DNA of 41,324 bases from Streptomyces sp. MBT65 (GTDB taxonomy: Bacteria; Actinomycetota; Actinomycetes; Streptomycetales; Streptomycetaceae). This document shows, one piece after another, positions 25,164-33,944 of this stretch. The stretch spans positions 1 through 41,324 of the forward strand of contig NZ_JAENRY010000041.1 of assembly GCF_016612545.1 (NCBI RefSeq), written 5' to 3'. A program made the translations under genes and the position numbers. Under the pieces are notes generated by a model. That model did not search any database, was not told the origin of the DNA, and saw only the letters and a program-made list of their open reading frames with translations. The first letter of the stretch is position 1. Each line of letters begins with the position of its first letter.

Positions 25164-28121
25164 CTAGACCGACCGGTCCTGTGTCGTGTGCGGACCCGAC
25201 GCGGGGTCCGACGACTGGACGGTGACGCCCGGTGCCGTAGCGCACCCCGCGAGATGTGACTGAAGCCGCTGGTGGCGGAACTCGAAACCCGCCCCCGACT
25301 GCCGCAGCACCCCGCGCCGGTGGGCGTCCTCCAGGAACGTCAGCAGGCGCCACGGCATCCGGCCCGTCGCCGCGAGCCAGGCCCGGGCGACGGTGAAGCG
25401 CCCCCAGGCGCTCAGCGCGAGCGCCGCCGTGCCCAGCGGCAGCCACAGTTGGGTGCCGATGTGGACCACGCCGCCCCAGTCGCCCGGCAGCGCCACCACC
25501 GGGACGCAGACGGCGGCGACCAGCAGCGCGACCATGCCGCCCCGGGTGAAGGACGCCGCGCGGTCCGTGCGCAGGGACGAACCGGGTCCGGCCGCTCGCA
25601 TGACGTCCGACGGCACGCTCAGCGCGCGGTAGACACCGCAGACACAGCCGCCCACGATCCCGACCAGCACCCCACCCGCCACCAGCGGTGGCAGACAGCG
25701 CCGGAACACGGCCTTCGCCGGGCTCCGGGTGAGCCAGCCCCGGGCCGCTTCCGGCAGCACGGACCGGAGGTTCGCCGCGTAGACCGTCGTAGGCGATGGT
25801 CCTTGTGTGCCCTTCGTGAGGTCCAGGCGTGCGACCACCGCGCCGTCCCGGGACTCGAAGACCGTGTGCCGTGAGGTGAAGGGGACGCAGCGGCGGTCTT
25901 CGAGGAGGGGGATCGCGCAGTCCGGGGGCCGGGTTCCCTCGGGGTAGGCGATCGGCCGGGCCCCGTCGCCGGGGATCAGCAGGGTGCCCCGCAGTGCGTG
26001 CCGGGTGGTCGCCGTGCGCAGGTCGGAGCGCTCCGTGAAGTGCCAGCCGCCGATCGTCCCGCCCGCCAGACGGGCCGTGGAACCGGACTTGAGGAGGGTC
26101 ACTCCGGCCGTGGCGACACCCGCGACCGTGCAGGCGGTGACCCCGATCAGCAGCGCTGCGGCGGTGCCCCGGACCGCGCCCGCCGCGAACCGCCGGGCGA
26201 TACGGCCGGACCGGGCCGCGGTGTCCTGCCCGGCCCGGCGGGCGGCGCTCGCCAGCAGGGCCGCGCCCGCTCCCGCGCAGGTGACGCCCACCACCATGGT
26301 CCAGGGGTTGCCGGACCGGCCGGCCGCCACCTCGCCCGCCGCGCCCAGCCCGCCCAGCAGCAGGACGGCCCCGCAGATCCGGGCCAGCGCGCGGCCCGCG
26401 CCGCCGGTCCAGGGCAGACCCAGCGGTACCGGGTGCCGGGACAGCCCGGCGATGCCGAAGAACAGGGTGAAAAGGAGGGAGAAGAGGCATCCGCCCAGCA
26501 GGTCGGGTACCCAACCGTCGGTCACCGCGCCGAAGCGGAAGCCGAACCTCAGGTCGTCGGCGTAGGCGAAACCCGCCCACAGCAGCGCGCTCACCGCGGC
26601 GGTGATCAGCGTCTGCCGGGCGAGGGTCCGGCGGCCCGGCGTCCCGTCCCCCGGCGGCAGCAGGAACGACTCCCCGAAGGCGAAGCCCAGGGTCTGCCCG
26701 ACGAGGGTGGCGAGCACCGACGCGAGATCCTCCACGCCCGCCAGCTCGTTCGCCGCGCGCGCCGCCGAGACCGGGAGCAGCACCACGGACAGCAGGGTCA
26801 GCGCGAGCAGTCCCGGCGCCAGGACGGCGACGGCCCGCGGCAGCATCGCCTCCAGCTCCCACCACGCCAGCCGCCCGGTGCCGCGCCGCTCCAACACCCT
26901 TGCCAGCAGGGTGAGTCGGCGTACCGCGGCGGAGGTCGCCGGGGGTTCGAGGTCCGCGAACGCGGCGGGGACGAAGGCCCCGAGCAGATGTTCCTCCACC
27001 GCCGCCACGGTGGCGAAGCGGTTCCGGTCGAGCAGCTCGGACGGATCGCGGGAGGTGTCGCCGTAGACCGCGCGGGCCAGCGCCACCATCAGGGGAGTGG
27101 TCAGGGCCTGCGCCGCCGGGGCGTCCGGCCGGGCCGCGAGCTGCCGCAGCACGGGCGTCCACACGGTGCCGGACCGCCCGTGCAGGGGGCGCGCCGTCCG
27201 CTCCAGATGGGCCCCGGACTGGGCGAGGCCCAGCGGTTGCAGTTCGACGACCTCGGCGGCGGTCAGCACGTCGCCCTCGGTCACGGCCGTCGCCCACGCG
27301 TCGGCGCGGCTGGTGAGCAACAGCGGGAGGTCGTCGTCGAGTTCGGCGTTGATCCGGCGTACCGCCTCCCCGTAGGCGGGCCGGGACAGTTCGTCGAAGC
27401 CGTCGAGGACCGGCAGCACGAGGCCCGCGTCGAGGAGGGCGCGGGCGAGGGTGTGGCGGCCGTCGGTCGGCGCGGCCAGCGGACGGTGGTCGGCTGCCAG
27501 CCGGTCGGCGAGCCAGTCGCGCAGCCCGGTCCGCCGCGGGTCCCAGCCCGCCAGCGGGAAGATCACCGGCACGGGACCGCCGGACCGCCGCGCGGCCAGC
27601 CGGCCGAGCACGAACCGCAGCGCCAGCACGCTCGTGCCCGACCCCGGCCCGCCCAGCACCACCAGCCGCCGCCCGGGCAGCGCGGCGAACGACCTGGTGA
27701 CCTCCTCGATCCGCTGCCCCCGGGGCGCGGGCAGCGGACGGCCCAGCCTGATGTTCTCCGGATGATCGGCCAGCCACCGCTCCGCCGGAGCCCACGCCAC
27801 GTCCAGCGGAGCGGGATCCCGCAGCCGCCGTAGCCGCGCCTCGGCGGACCACTGCTCCCGTACGGCCTCGGCGAGCGCGTCGGCGGCCCGCCGGCGGTCC
27901 TCGTCGGCCGAACCGGGGGCCGGCTCGGCGTCGCCGCGCAGCACGTCGGCCACCAGCGCCGCGACCGACACGAACGCGCCGATCGCGGAGATCAGCACCC
28001 CCGCCGTCGCGGCGTCCCGCCACCACAGCCGCAGCACCGTCGCCAGTGCCGCCAGCGCGCCACCGCACACGGCGAACCCCAGGCGCCGCCGGACCCGCGC
28101 ACTGTGCCATCGACCTCGCAT
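25164..28121 (-). CDS. Large membrane-anchored NACHT-like STAND protein with altered P-loop
   Basis: The 985-residue product has two N-terminal hydrophobic segments (about 14-30 and 39-61), then a NACHT-like NTPase region. Walker A reads LGGPGSGTSVLAL (156-168): the expected lysine is Thr163, encoded by ACG at 27633-27635, one base from the Lys codon AAG. Walker B is VLPVLDGFDELSR with Asp240 and the NACHT-type Glu244, and a sensor-like LLLTSRADAW follows. The C-terminal half has some ten further hydrophobic segments around a soluble insert (about 700-830). NACHT proteins in bacteria include antiphage and signalling ATPases; whether this one hydrolyses NTP is doubtful. The ATG at 28119-28121 was preferred to upstream starts that give a low-complexity N-terminus. 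It is not part of the salvage pathway. Confidence 0.75.
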   Translation of the reverse strand: MRGRWHSARVRRRLGFAVCGGALAALATVLRLWWRDAATAGVLISAIGAFVSVAALVADVLRGDAEPAPGSADEDRRRAADALAEAVREQWSAEARLRRLRDPAPLDVAWAPAERWLADHPENIRLGRPLPAPRGQRIEEVTRSFAALPGRRLVVLGGPGSGTSVLALRFVLGRLAARRSGGPVPVIFPLAGWDPRRTGLRDWLADRLAADHRPLAAPTDGRHTLARALLDAGLVLPVLDGFDELSRPAYGEAVRRINAELDDDLPLLLTSRADAWATAVTEGDVLTAAEVVELQPLGLAQSGAHLERTARPLHGRSGTVWTPVLRQLAARPDAPAAQALTTPLMVALARAVYGDTSRDPSELLDRNRFATVAAVEEHLLGAFVPAAFADLEPPATSAAVRRLTLLARVLERRGTGRLAWWELEAMLPRAVAVLAPGLLALTLLSVVLLPVSAARAANELAGVEDLASVLATLVGQTLGFAFGESFLLPPGDGTPGRRTLARQTLITAAVSALLWAGFAYADDLRFGFRFGAVTDGWVPDLLGGCLFSLLFTLFFGIAGLSRHPVPLGLPWTGGAGRALARICGAVLLLGGLGAAGEVAAGRSGNPWTMVVGVTCAGAGAALLASAARRAGQDTAARSGRIARRFAAGAVRGTAAALLIGVTACTVAGVATAGVTLLKSGSTARLAGGTIGGWHFTERSDLRTATTRHALRGTLLIPGDGARPIAYPEGTRPPDCAIPLLEDRRCVPFTSRHTVFESRDGAVVARLDLTKGTQGPSPTTVYAANLRSVLPEAARGWLTRSPAKAVFRRCLPPLVAGGVLVGIVGGCVCGVYRALSVPSDVMRAAGPGSSLRTDRAASFTRGGMVALLVAAVCVPVVALPGDWGGVVHIGTQLWLPLGTAALALSAWGRFTVARAWLAATGRMPWRLLTFLEDAHRRGVLRQSGAGFEFRHQRLQSHLAGCATAPGVTVQSSDPASGPHTTQDRSV

Positions 28122-28327
28122 ACGACCTCTGCTCCCCGGGCCGGGCCCCATGGCCCGACCGCTGTGTCGGAAGCCAACCGTTCTAACGGCCGGGCGGGCC
28201 GTGCACCGCCGGTCGCCAACCCGTGTGAGGGAGCGCGCGGAATCGTCCGAGGGGCGTGCGGAAGCGTGAATCCCGTTCGGGGCATGGGCAGTTGGCACGC
28301 GCGAGCGGCATGCACAGGACACGACGA

Positions 28328-28357
28328 AGGGGCGGCTCCCGGTCGGGAACCGCCCCT
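28328..28357 (-). terminator. Terminator of the glpF-glpK-glpD operon
   Basis: AGGGGCGGCTCCCG (28328-28341) and CGGGAACCGCCCCT (28344-28357) pair with one mismatch across a two-base loop, about 75 bases beyond the glpD stop codon. Confidence 0.85.
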
Positions 28358-28375
28358 GTCACGCCGTAGCGACTA

Positions 28376-28432
28376 CTGCTTGACCGTCTGCTTCACGGAC
28401 GTCTGCTTCACGGACGTCTGCTTCTTGGCCGT
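28376..28432 (-). repeat. 15-bp tandem repeat in frame behind the glpD stop
   Basis: Reading on in the glpD frame after its TAG gives TAKKQ-TSVKQ-TSVKQ-TVKQ and then a second TAG at 28373-28375. The unit is ACGTCCGTGAAGCAG, two exact copies flanked by two variants. The glpD stop TAG stands where the repeat would have CAG. Confidence 0.8.
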
Positions 28433-30049
28433 CTACTTCTTGTCCAGCAGGTCCTGGACCTTCGCGCGGACCTCGTCCGTGGCCAGGCCGCGGATCGTGA
28501 GGGTGGTGCGGCGGCGCAGGACATCGTCCTGGGTCTCGGCCCACTCGTGGTCGCGGGCGTAGACGACCTGGGCCCAGATCTCGGGGGCGTCGGGGTGGAC
28601 GCGCTGGCCCAACTCGGGGTTCTCGTTGGCGAGTCGGGCGATGTCGAAGGCCAACGAGCCGTAGTGCGTGGCCAGATGCTTCGCCGTGTCGGCCGCCATG
28701 CGCGGGCCCGGCGCCGGGTTGTCGACCAGGAGACGGTGGGCGACCGCGCGCGGGTTCGCGACACCCGGGAGCGGGAGCTTCTTCGGGAGGGAGGAGATCG
28801 GCTCGAAGTCCTCGCCGAGCGGGCGGCCGGGGAGGGCCTCCAGCTTCTGCATGACCGTACGGCCGATGTGCCGGAAGGTGGTCCACTTGCCGCCCGCGAC
28901 GGACAGCATGCCGCCCTTGCCCTCGGTCACCACCGTCTCGCGCTTGGCCTTCGCGGTGCTGCCGGGGCCACCCGGGAGCACGCGCAGACCCGCGAAGGAG
29001 TACGTGATCAGGTCACGGGAGAGCTGCTGGTCGCGGACCGAGAACGCGGCCTCGTCCAGGATCTGGGATATGTCCTTCTCGGTGACCGAGACGTCCGCCG
29101 GGTCGCCCTCGTACTCCTCGTCGGTCGTACCGAGCAGCAGCATGTCCTCCCAGGGGAGGGCGAAGGTGATGCGGTACTTGTCGATGGGGGTGGCGAGCGC
29201 GGCCTTCCACGGGGACGTGCGCTTCAGGACCAGGTGCGCGCCCTTCGACAGGCGGATGGAGGGGGCCGCGTTCGGGTCCTCCATCCTGCGCAGGTGGTCG
29301 ACCCACGGGCCGGTCGCGTTGAGCACCAGGCGGGCGCTCACGCCGAACTCGTCGCCGGAGGTCGTGTCGCGCAGCTCCGCGCCGGTCACCCGGCCCTGGG
29401 TGAAGCGCAGGCCGGTGACCTCGGCGTGGTTGAGGACGACCGCGCCCGCCTCGACGGCCGCGCGGACCGTCATCAGCGCCATGCGGGCGTCGTTCATCTG
29501 GTCGTCGCCGTACACGGCCACGGCCTTGAGGTTCTGGGTGCGCAGCTCGGGCACGTCCTGCGCCGCCTTGGCGGGGGACAGGAGGTGGCCGACGCCGTCG
29601 CCGAACGCGGAGAGCGCGGAGTAGGCGAAGACGCCCGCCCCGAGCTTCGCGGCGCCGTGCGGACCGCCCTTGTACACGGGGAGGTAGAACGTGAGCGGGT
29701 TCGCCAGGTGGGGAGCCACCTGACGGGACACCGCACGGCGCTCGAAGTGGTTCTCCGCCACCAGCTTCACCGCGCCGGTCTGCAAGTAGCGCAGACCGCC
29801 GTGGAGCAGCTTGGAGGAGGCGGAGGAGGTGGCACCGGCGAAGTCGCCGGCGTCGACCAGGGCCACCCGCAGCCCGGACTGCGCGGCATGCCAGGCGGTG
29901 GAGATGCCCAGGATGCCGCCGCCGATGACGAGGAGGTCGTACGTCGCCTTGGAGAGCTGCTCCCGGGTCTCGGCCCGGCTCGGGTTCGAGCCGGAGGCCG
30001 GGTGCGTACCGAGGGCAGGCACGGACTGCAGGGTGGACTGACTGGTCAT
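28433..30049 (-). CDS. glpD: Aerobic glycerol-3-phosphate dehydrogenase GlpD
   Basis: GlpD oxidises sn-glycerol-3-phosphate to dihydroxyacetone phosphate with FAD, passing electrons to quinones at the membrane. The 538-residue protein has the FAD-binding motif YDLLVIGGGILGISTAWHA (about 38-56), ATSSASSKLLHGGLRYL, and SVAGGKWTTFRHIGR, all standard for the family. It is the last gene of the glpF-glpK-glpD operon; its ATG follows the glpK stop after nine bases, with a GGAG twelve bases upstream. It ends LLDKK at an amber codon, but the same frame continues for 19 codons of Lys/Gln/Thr repeat to a second stop, so a longer tail may have been lost recently. Confidence 0.95.
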   Translation of the reverse strand: MTSQSTLQSVPALGTHPASGSNPSRAETREQLSKATYDLLVIGGGILGISTAWHAAQSGLRVALVDAGDFAGATSSASSKLLHGGLRYLQTGAVKLVAENHFERRAVSRQVAPHLANPLTFYLPVYKGGPHGAAKLGAGVFAYSALSAFGDGVGHLLSPAKAAQDVPELRTQNLKAVAVYGDDQMNDARMALMTVRAAVEAGAVVLNHAEVTGLRFTQGRVTGAELRDTTSGDEFGVSARLVLNATGPWVDHLRRMEDPNAAPSIRLSKGAHLVLKRTSPWKAALATPIDKYRITFALPWEDMLLLGTTDEEYEGDPADVSVTEKDISQILDEAAFSVRDQQLSRDLITYSFAGLRVLPGGPGSTAKAKRETVVTEGKGGMLSVAGGKWTTFRHIGRTVMQKLEALPGRPLGEDFEPISSLPKKLPLPGVANPRAVAHRLLVDNPAPGPRMAADTAKHLATHYGSLAFDIARLANENPELGQRVHPDAPEIWAQVVYARDHEWAETQDDVLRRRTTLTIRGLATDEVRAKVQDLLDKK

Positions 30050-30058
30050 GTGGGGTTC

Positions 30059-31597
30059 TTACTCCTCGTCCTCGAGCCAGCCCATGGTCCGCTCGACGGC
30101 CTTGAGCCAGCTCTTGTACTCACGGTCGCGCTTCTCCGCGGCCATGTTGGGGGTCCACTCGGCGGCCCGGCGCCAGTTGGCACGCAGGTCGTCGGTGCTG
30201 GTCCAGAAGCCGACGGCCAGACCGGCGGCGTAGGCGGCGCCGAGGCAGGTGGTCTCGGCGACCATCGGGCGCACCACGGGGGCGTCCACGAAGTCGGAGA
30301 GGGTCTGCATCAGCAGGTTGTTGGAGGTCATACCGCCGTCGACCTTGATCGCCGCGAGCTCGACGCCGGAGTCCTTCGTCATGGCGTCGGTGATCTCGCG
30401 GGTCTGCCAGGCCGTGGCCTCCAGGACGGCGCGCGCGAGGTGCGCCTTGGTGACGTACCGGGTCAGACCGGCGATCACACCGCGGGCGTCGGAGCGCCAG
30501 TACGGGGCGAACAGACCGGAGAAGGCCGGCACGAAGTAGGCGCCGCCGTTGTCCTCGACCGAGAGCGCGAGGGTCTCGATCTCGGCGGCGGTGGAGATGA
30601 GGCCCATCTGGTCGCGCATCCACTGCACCAGCGAACCGGTGACGGCGATCGACCCTTCGAGGGCGTAGACCGCCTTCTGGTCGCCGATGCGGTAACCGAC
30701 CGTGGTGAGCAGGCCGTTGTACGAGTTGACCGGCTTCTCACCGGTGTTCATCAGCAGGAAGGTGCCGGTGCCGTACGTCGACTTGGCCTCGCCCTCGGCG
30801 AAACAGGTCTGGCCGAACAGGGCCGCCTGCTGGTCGCCGAGCGCCGAGGCGACCGGGATGCCGCCGAGCACGTCGCCGAGGCGGCCGCCGGTGACCTCGC
30901 CGTAGACCTCGGCGGAGGAGCGGATCTCGGGGAGCATGTTCAGCGGGACGCCGATGGACTCGGCGATGGACTCGTCCCACTCCATGGTGTGCAGGTTCAT
31001 CAGCATGGTGCGGGAGGCGTTGGTGACGTCGGTGACGTGCTTGCCGCCGTCGACACCGCCCGTCAGGTTCCAGATGACCCAGCTGTCCATGGTGCCGAAG
31101 AGGATGTCGCCGGCCTCGGCGCGCTCGCGCAGCCCCTCGACGTTGTCGAGCAGCCAGCGAGCCTTGGGTCCGGCGAAGTAGCTCGCCAGCGGCAGGCCTG
31201 TCTGGCGGCGGAAGCGGTCCTGGCCGACGTTGCGGCCCAGCTCCTTGCAGAGCGCGTCGGTGCGGGTGTCCTGCCAGACGATGGCGTTGTGGACGGGCTC
31301 ACCGGTGTTCTTGTCCCACAGCAGCGTGGTCTCACGCTGGTTGGTGATGCCGATGGCCTTGATGTCGTCGCGGGTGATGCCGGCCTTCTCGATGGCGGAG
31401 GCGACGACTTCCTGGACGTTGGTCCAGATCTCGGTGGCGTTGTGCTCGACCCAGCCCGGCTTCGGGAAGATCTGCTCGTGCTCCTTCTGGTCGACGGAGA
31501 CGATACGGCCGTCCCGGTCGAAGACGATGCAACGGCTGGAGGTCGTGCCCTGGTCGATGGCCGCGATGAACGGTCCGGCGGTGTGCGCGTCGGTCAC
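30059..31597 (-). CDS. glpK: Glycerol kinase GlpK
   Basis: GlpK phosphorylates glycerol to sn-glycerol-3-phosphate with ATP, trapping glycerol that enters through GlpF. The 512-residue protein opens [18 protein letters not shown], the phosphate-binding loop of the FGGY family, and has [20 protein letters not shown], a [15 protein letters not shown]-binding segment and the C-terminal [14 protein letters not shown] motif. The GTG start has GGAG six bases upstream. It lies 93 bases after glpF and nine before glpD. Together the three genes form the usual Streptomyces gyl operon. Confidence 0.97.
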   Translation of the reverse strand: MTDAHTAGPFIAAIDQGTTSSRCIVFDRDGRIVSVDQKEHEQIFPKPGWVEHNATEIWTNVQEVVASAIEKAGITRDDIKAIGITNQRETTLLWDKNTGEPVHNAIVWQDTRTDALCKELGRNVGQDRFRRQTGLPLASYFAGPKARWLLDNVEGLRERAEAGDILFGTMDSWVIWNLTGGVDGGKHVTDVTNASRTMLMNLHTMEWDESIAESIGVPLNMLPEIRSSAEVYGEVTGGRLGDVLGGIPVASALGDQQAALFGQTCFAEGEAKSTYGTGTFLLMNTGEKPVNSYNGLLTTVGYRIGDQKAVYALEGSIAVTGSLVQWMRDQMGLISTAAEIETLALSVEDNGGAYFVPAFSGLFAPYWRSDARGVIAGLTRYVTKAHLARAVLEATAWQTREITDAMTKDSGVELAAIKVDGGMTSNNLLMQTLSDFVDAPVVRPMVAETTCLGAAYAAGLAVGFWTSTDDLRANWRRAAEWTPNMAAEKRDREYKSWLKAVERTMGWLEDEE

Positions 31598-31690
31598 TGT
31601 GTGCTCCTGAGGGGTTCCGTGGTCATGAGGACTGGTTCTACTACTGCTGCTTCAGTGCCCGGACTGTGGTCCTGGACCAAGACTCTGGTC

Positions 31691-32470
31691 CTAAGCAAAA
31701 GCGACGTTGTAGATACCCGCAGCGATCGCGCCGCCGATCAGCGGACCGACGACCGGGATCCAGGCGTAGCTCCAGTCGGAACCGCCCTTGTTGGGCAGCG
31801 GCAGGAGCGCGTGCACGATGCGCGGGCCCAGGTCACGGGCCGGGTTGATGGCGTAACCGGTCGGGCCGCCGAGCGACAGACCGATGGCGACGACCACGAA
31901 CGAGGTGATCAGGGCGCCCAGGACGCCGAGACCGTTGCCCTTGTCGTTCAGACCCTGCGTCAGGATGGCGAGGATCAGGACGACGGTGCCGATGATCTCC
32001 GTGGCGAGGTTCTGCACCACGTTGCGGATCTCAGGACCGGTGGAGAAGATGCCCAGGACCGGGCCCGCGCCCTTCTCCTCGGCCTCCACGGCCTTGGCCG
32101 TCGGCTCGCCGACGATCTCCTTGTCCGTGAGGTGGGCCTGGAACTGGCCGTAGTAGGCCACCCAGACCAGCGTCGCGCCGATCATGGCGCCGAGCAGCTG
32201 GCCGCCCCAGTAGATCGGGACGTTGTCCCAGCCACCGTCCTTGATCGCGAGTGCGAGCGTCACGGCCGGGTTGAGGTGGGCACCGGAGAGCGGTGCCGAG
32301 ATGTACACGGCCGTCATGACGGCGAAACCCCACCCGAAGGCGATGGCGAGCCAGCCGGCGTTACGGGCCTTGGAGGCCTTCAGCGTGACGGCGGCGCAGA
32401 CGCCACCGCCCAGCAGGATGAGTACGGCGGTACCTATGGTCTCGCCGATGAAGATGTCGGAGCTGGACAC
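31691..32470 (-). CDS. glpF: Glycerol uptake facilitator GlpF
   Basis: GlpF is an aquaglyceroporin that lets glycerol diffuse into the cell. The 259-residue protein has six membrane segments and the two half-helix motifs HLNPAVTLA and [12 protein letters not shown]; the Asp after the second motif (NPARD) marks the glycerol-conducting branch rather than water channels. A charged insert with EAEEKGAG near residue 140 is typical of actinobacterial members. GTG start at 32468-32470 has AAAGGAG six bases upstream. It is the first gene of the operon, behind a promoter whose -35 side overlaps the GylR-type operator. Confidence 0.95.
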   Translation of the reverse strand: MSSSDIFIGETIGTAVLILLGGGVCAAVTLKASKARNAGWLAIAFGWGFAVMTAVYISAPLSGAHLNPAVTLALAIKDGGWDNVPIYWGGQLLGAMIGATLVWVAYYGQFQAHLTDKEIVGEPTAKAVEAEEKGAGPVLGIFSTGPEIRNVVQNLATEIIGTVVLILAILTQGLNDKGNGLGVLGALITSFVVVAIGLSLGGPTGYAINPARDLGPRIVHALLPLPNKGGSDWSYAWIPVVGPLIGGAIAAGIYNVAFA

Positions 32471-32574
32471 CCGCGACTCCTTTGTCCTTCGTCCAGGGAA
32501 GCCGAACCCCGGGTCCCGCCGGGGATTCGTGCGCCCTCGGGGGTGAGAGCGATGCCGGCCTTTGGCGTTGCCAC

Positions 32575-32580
32575 ACTCTA
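32575..32580 (-). promoter_or_regulatory. -10 element of the glpFKD promoter
   Basis: On the minus strand TAGAGT lies about 105 bases before the glpF start and about 12 bases downstream of the operator; a TCGAAC hexamer inside the operator would be the -35 at 19-base spacing. Confidence 0.4.
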
Positions 32581-32591
32581 GCGCGTATTGC

Positions 32592-32614
32592 CGGTAGGTG
32601 TTCGACAATGCCGA
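32592..32614 (-). promoter_or_regulatory. GylR operator upstream of glpF
   Basis: The minus strand reads TCGGCATTGTCGAACACCTACCG in two parts, TCGGCATTGTCGAACACC and TACCG. The same sequence with two small differences lies upstream of gylR at 33669-33690. The core TCG-GCANTGT-CGA is partly palindromic, as expected for an IclR-family operator. Confidence 0.6.
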
Positions 32615-32849
32615 CCGATGGACGGGAGTCTTGCTCCGGGGTTACAGGCGCGTCAAGAGTGTGGTTATCGAAAACACGATCGTTATTGATTGCTGTGGGC
32701 TATCGATCTCGTGGTCGATGCGGACGGCTATCAGGTGGACACCGTGTGTGGTGATTTGGCGTTTTGGCCGACTTTGTCATTCAGGGTACGACTGATACCG
32801 GAACGTCCGCATGACGTCCCGGTGAGATCCCGCTGTGAATCCGCTGGGC

Positions 32850-33614
32850 TCAGAACCGCCCGGCGCCCAGATCCCGCGACACCGCGCGGGCGCAGTCCCG
32901 TACCGCGGCGATCAGCTCGGGCCGTACTTCGCCCTCCCGGCACAGCCGCTCCACGGCCCCGGTGATGCCGACGGCGCCGACCGGCATGCGCCGCCGGTCG
33001 TGGATGGGCGCGGCGATCGACGCGACGCCCTCCCAGGTCTCCTCGACGTCGGCCGCGTACCCACGCGCGCGTGTGACGTCGAGGACGTGCTCGAAGTCGG
33101 CGAGCTCGTACACCGTGCGGTCGGTGAAGGGCTTGCGCTCGGCCTCCAGGGCCTCGCTGTGCGCGACCGGGTCGTAGGCCGACAGCACCTTGCCCAGGGC
33201 CGTCGAGTGCAGCGGCTGCATGGCCCCGATCTCCAGGACCTGCCGGCTGTCGTCGGGCCGGAAGACGTGGTGCACGATCAGGACGCCCCGCAGATGCAGG
33301 ACGCCCAGGTGCACGCTCTCGCCGCTGGAGCGGGCCAGGTCGTCCGTCCACACCAGGGCGCGGGCCCGCAGCTCGTGCACGTCGAGATAGGTGGTGCCCA
33401 GGCGCAGCAGTTCGGCGCCGAGCTGATAGCGCCCGGAGACGTCGTCCTGCTCGACGAAGCCCTCGTGCTGGAGGGTGCGCAGGATGCCGTGGGCCGTGCC
33501 CTTGGCGAGATCGAGCGACGAGGCGATGTCCGAGAGGCCGAGCCGTCGCTCGCCGCCCGCGAGCAGGCGCAGCATCGCGGCCGCCCGTTCGAGCGACTGG
33601 ATGTTCCGTGCCAT
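32850..33614 (-). CDS. gylR: IclR-family repressor of glycerol catabolism GylR
   Basis: The 254-residue protein starts MARNIQSLERAAAMLRLLAG with an N-terminal winged helix-turn-helix (LGLSDIASSLDLAKGTAHGILRTL) and a C-terminal IclR effector domain (MQPLHSTALGKVLSAY, TWEGVASIAAPIHDRRRMPVGAVGITG, here in two pieces: TWEGVASIAAPIHD and RRRMPVGAVGITG). In S. coelicolor GylR represses the gyl operon and its own gene, with glycerol-3-phosphate as the probable inducer. GGAGG lies ten bases upstream of the ATG. Position next to glpFKD and the shared operator motif make the assignment firm. Confidence 0.95.
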   Translation of the reverse strand: MARNIQSLERAAAMLRLLAGGERRLGLSDIASSLDLAKGTAHGILRTLQHEGFVEQDDVSGRYQLGAELLRLGTTYLDVHELRARALVWTDDLARSSGESVHLGVLHLRGVLIVHHVFRPDDSRQVLEIGAMQPLHSTALGKVLSAYDPVAHSEALEAERKPFTDRTVYELADFEHVLDVTRARGYAADVEETWEGVASIAAPIHDRRRMPVGAVGITGAVERLCREGEVRPELIAAVRDCARAVSRDLGAGRF

Positions 33615-33668
33615 CGCCGTGCTGCCTCCGTCCGTTCGACCGCCGACGCGCGGCGTCGCTGCCGCCGT

Positions 33669-33690
33669 TCGGCAATGTCGAACACTACCG
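33669..33690 (+). promoter_or_regulatory. GylR operator in the gylR promoter
   Basis: TCGGCAATGTCGAACAC followed by TACCG matches the site in front of glpF. On the minus strand the same bases contain TAGTGT, a likely -10 for gylR, so binding would block its own transcription. GTTCG-N7-CGAAC (33667-33683) forms the dyad. Confidence 0.6.
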
Positions 33691-33849
33691 TTCCATGCCG
33701 ACCTCTCGCTAATGGTCGGTCGATTCCTGTTACGGCTCCTGTGACGAAGCCTGTCGTGTCACTCGTCGCGAGAACCTAGACGGGGTTGATCCGCGCGTCA
33801 CCCCGGTCCGCCTCATGGACGCTTCGAGCGCGTTCCCGCCCGACCCCGT

Positions 33850-33944
33850 TACCCTGGCGACGTGCACGCTCCCCGGGGAGTTCCGTGAGAGGTTCCCAGG
33901 GAAGCCGCAAAGCCGACAGCCGTCGCATTCCAGGGAGCCCCTTC
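33850..33944 (+). promoter_or_regulatory. metH promoter and structured leader
   Basis: TACCCT (33850-33855) is a possible -10, giving a leader of about 83 bases that starts near 33862. The leader contains the perfect palindrome CTCCCCGGGGAG and a nine-codon-long GTG frame (33862-33888). No cobalamin, SAM or SAH riboswitch consensus was recognised. The rest of the 330-base gap to gylR holds the GylR operator and nothing else identified. Confidence 0.35.

Larger units (their letters stand above)
28122..28432. other. Intergenic region between the NACHT gene and glpD
   Basis: This 311-base gap contains the glp operon terminator (28328-28357), a 15-bp tandem repeat next to the glpD stop (28376-28432) and, to the left, the presumed promoter region of the NACHT gene, where no clear -35/-10 pair stands out. 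Confidence 0.5.
32471..32849. other. Control region between gylR and glpF
   Basis: The 379 bases hold the glp promoter (-10 TAGAGT on the minus strand at 32575-32580), the operator at 32592-32614 and an AT-richer stretch (about 32655-32705) in which TTATCGAAAACACGATCGTT is notable. CCACACTCT (32571-32579) recurs inverted as AGAGTGTGG at 32656-32664. No terminator for gylR is obvious. Confidence 0.5.

Noticed and set aside
28376..28432. CRISPR-like repeats behind glpD
   Set aside because: The repeats are head to tail with no spacers and are only 15 bases long.
28547..32581. A very long open frame on the plus strand across glpD, glpK and glpF
   Set aside because: It is antisense to three clearly conserved genes, has no domain and is low in complexity; in GC-rich DNA the antisense frame of a real gene is often open.
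33856..33944. Cobalamin riboswitch before metH
   Set aside because: Some GGGAAGCC and GCCG elements recall the aptamer, but the B12 box and the rest of the conserved core are missing and the leader is too short.
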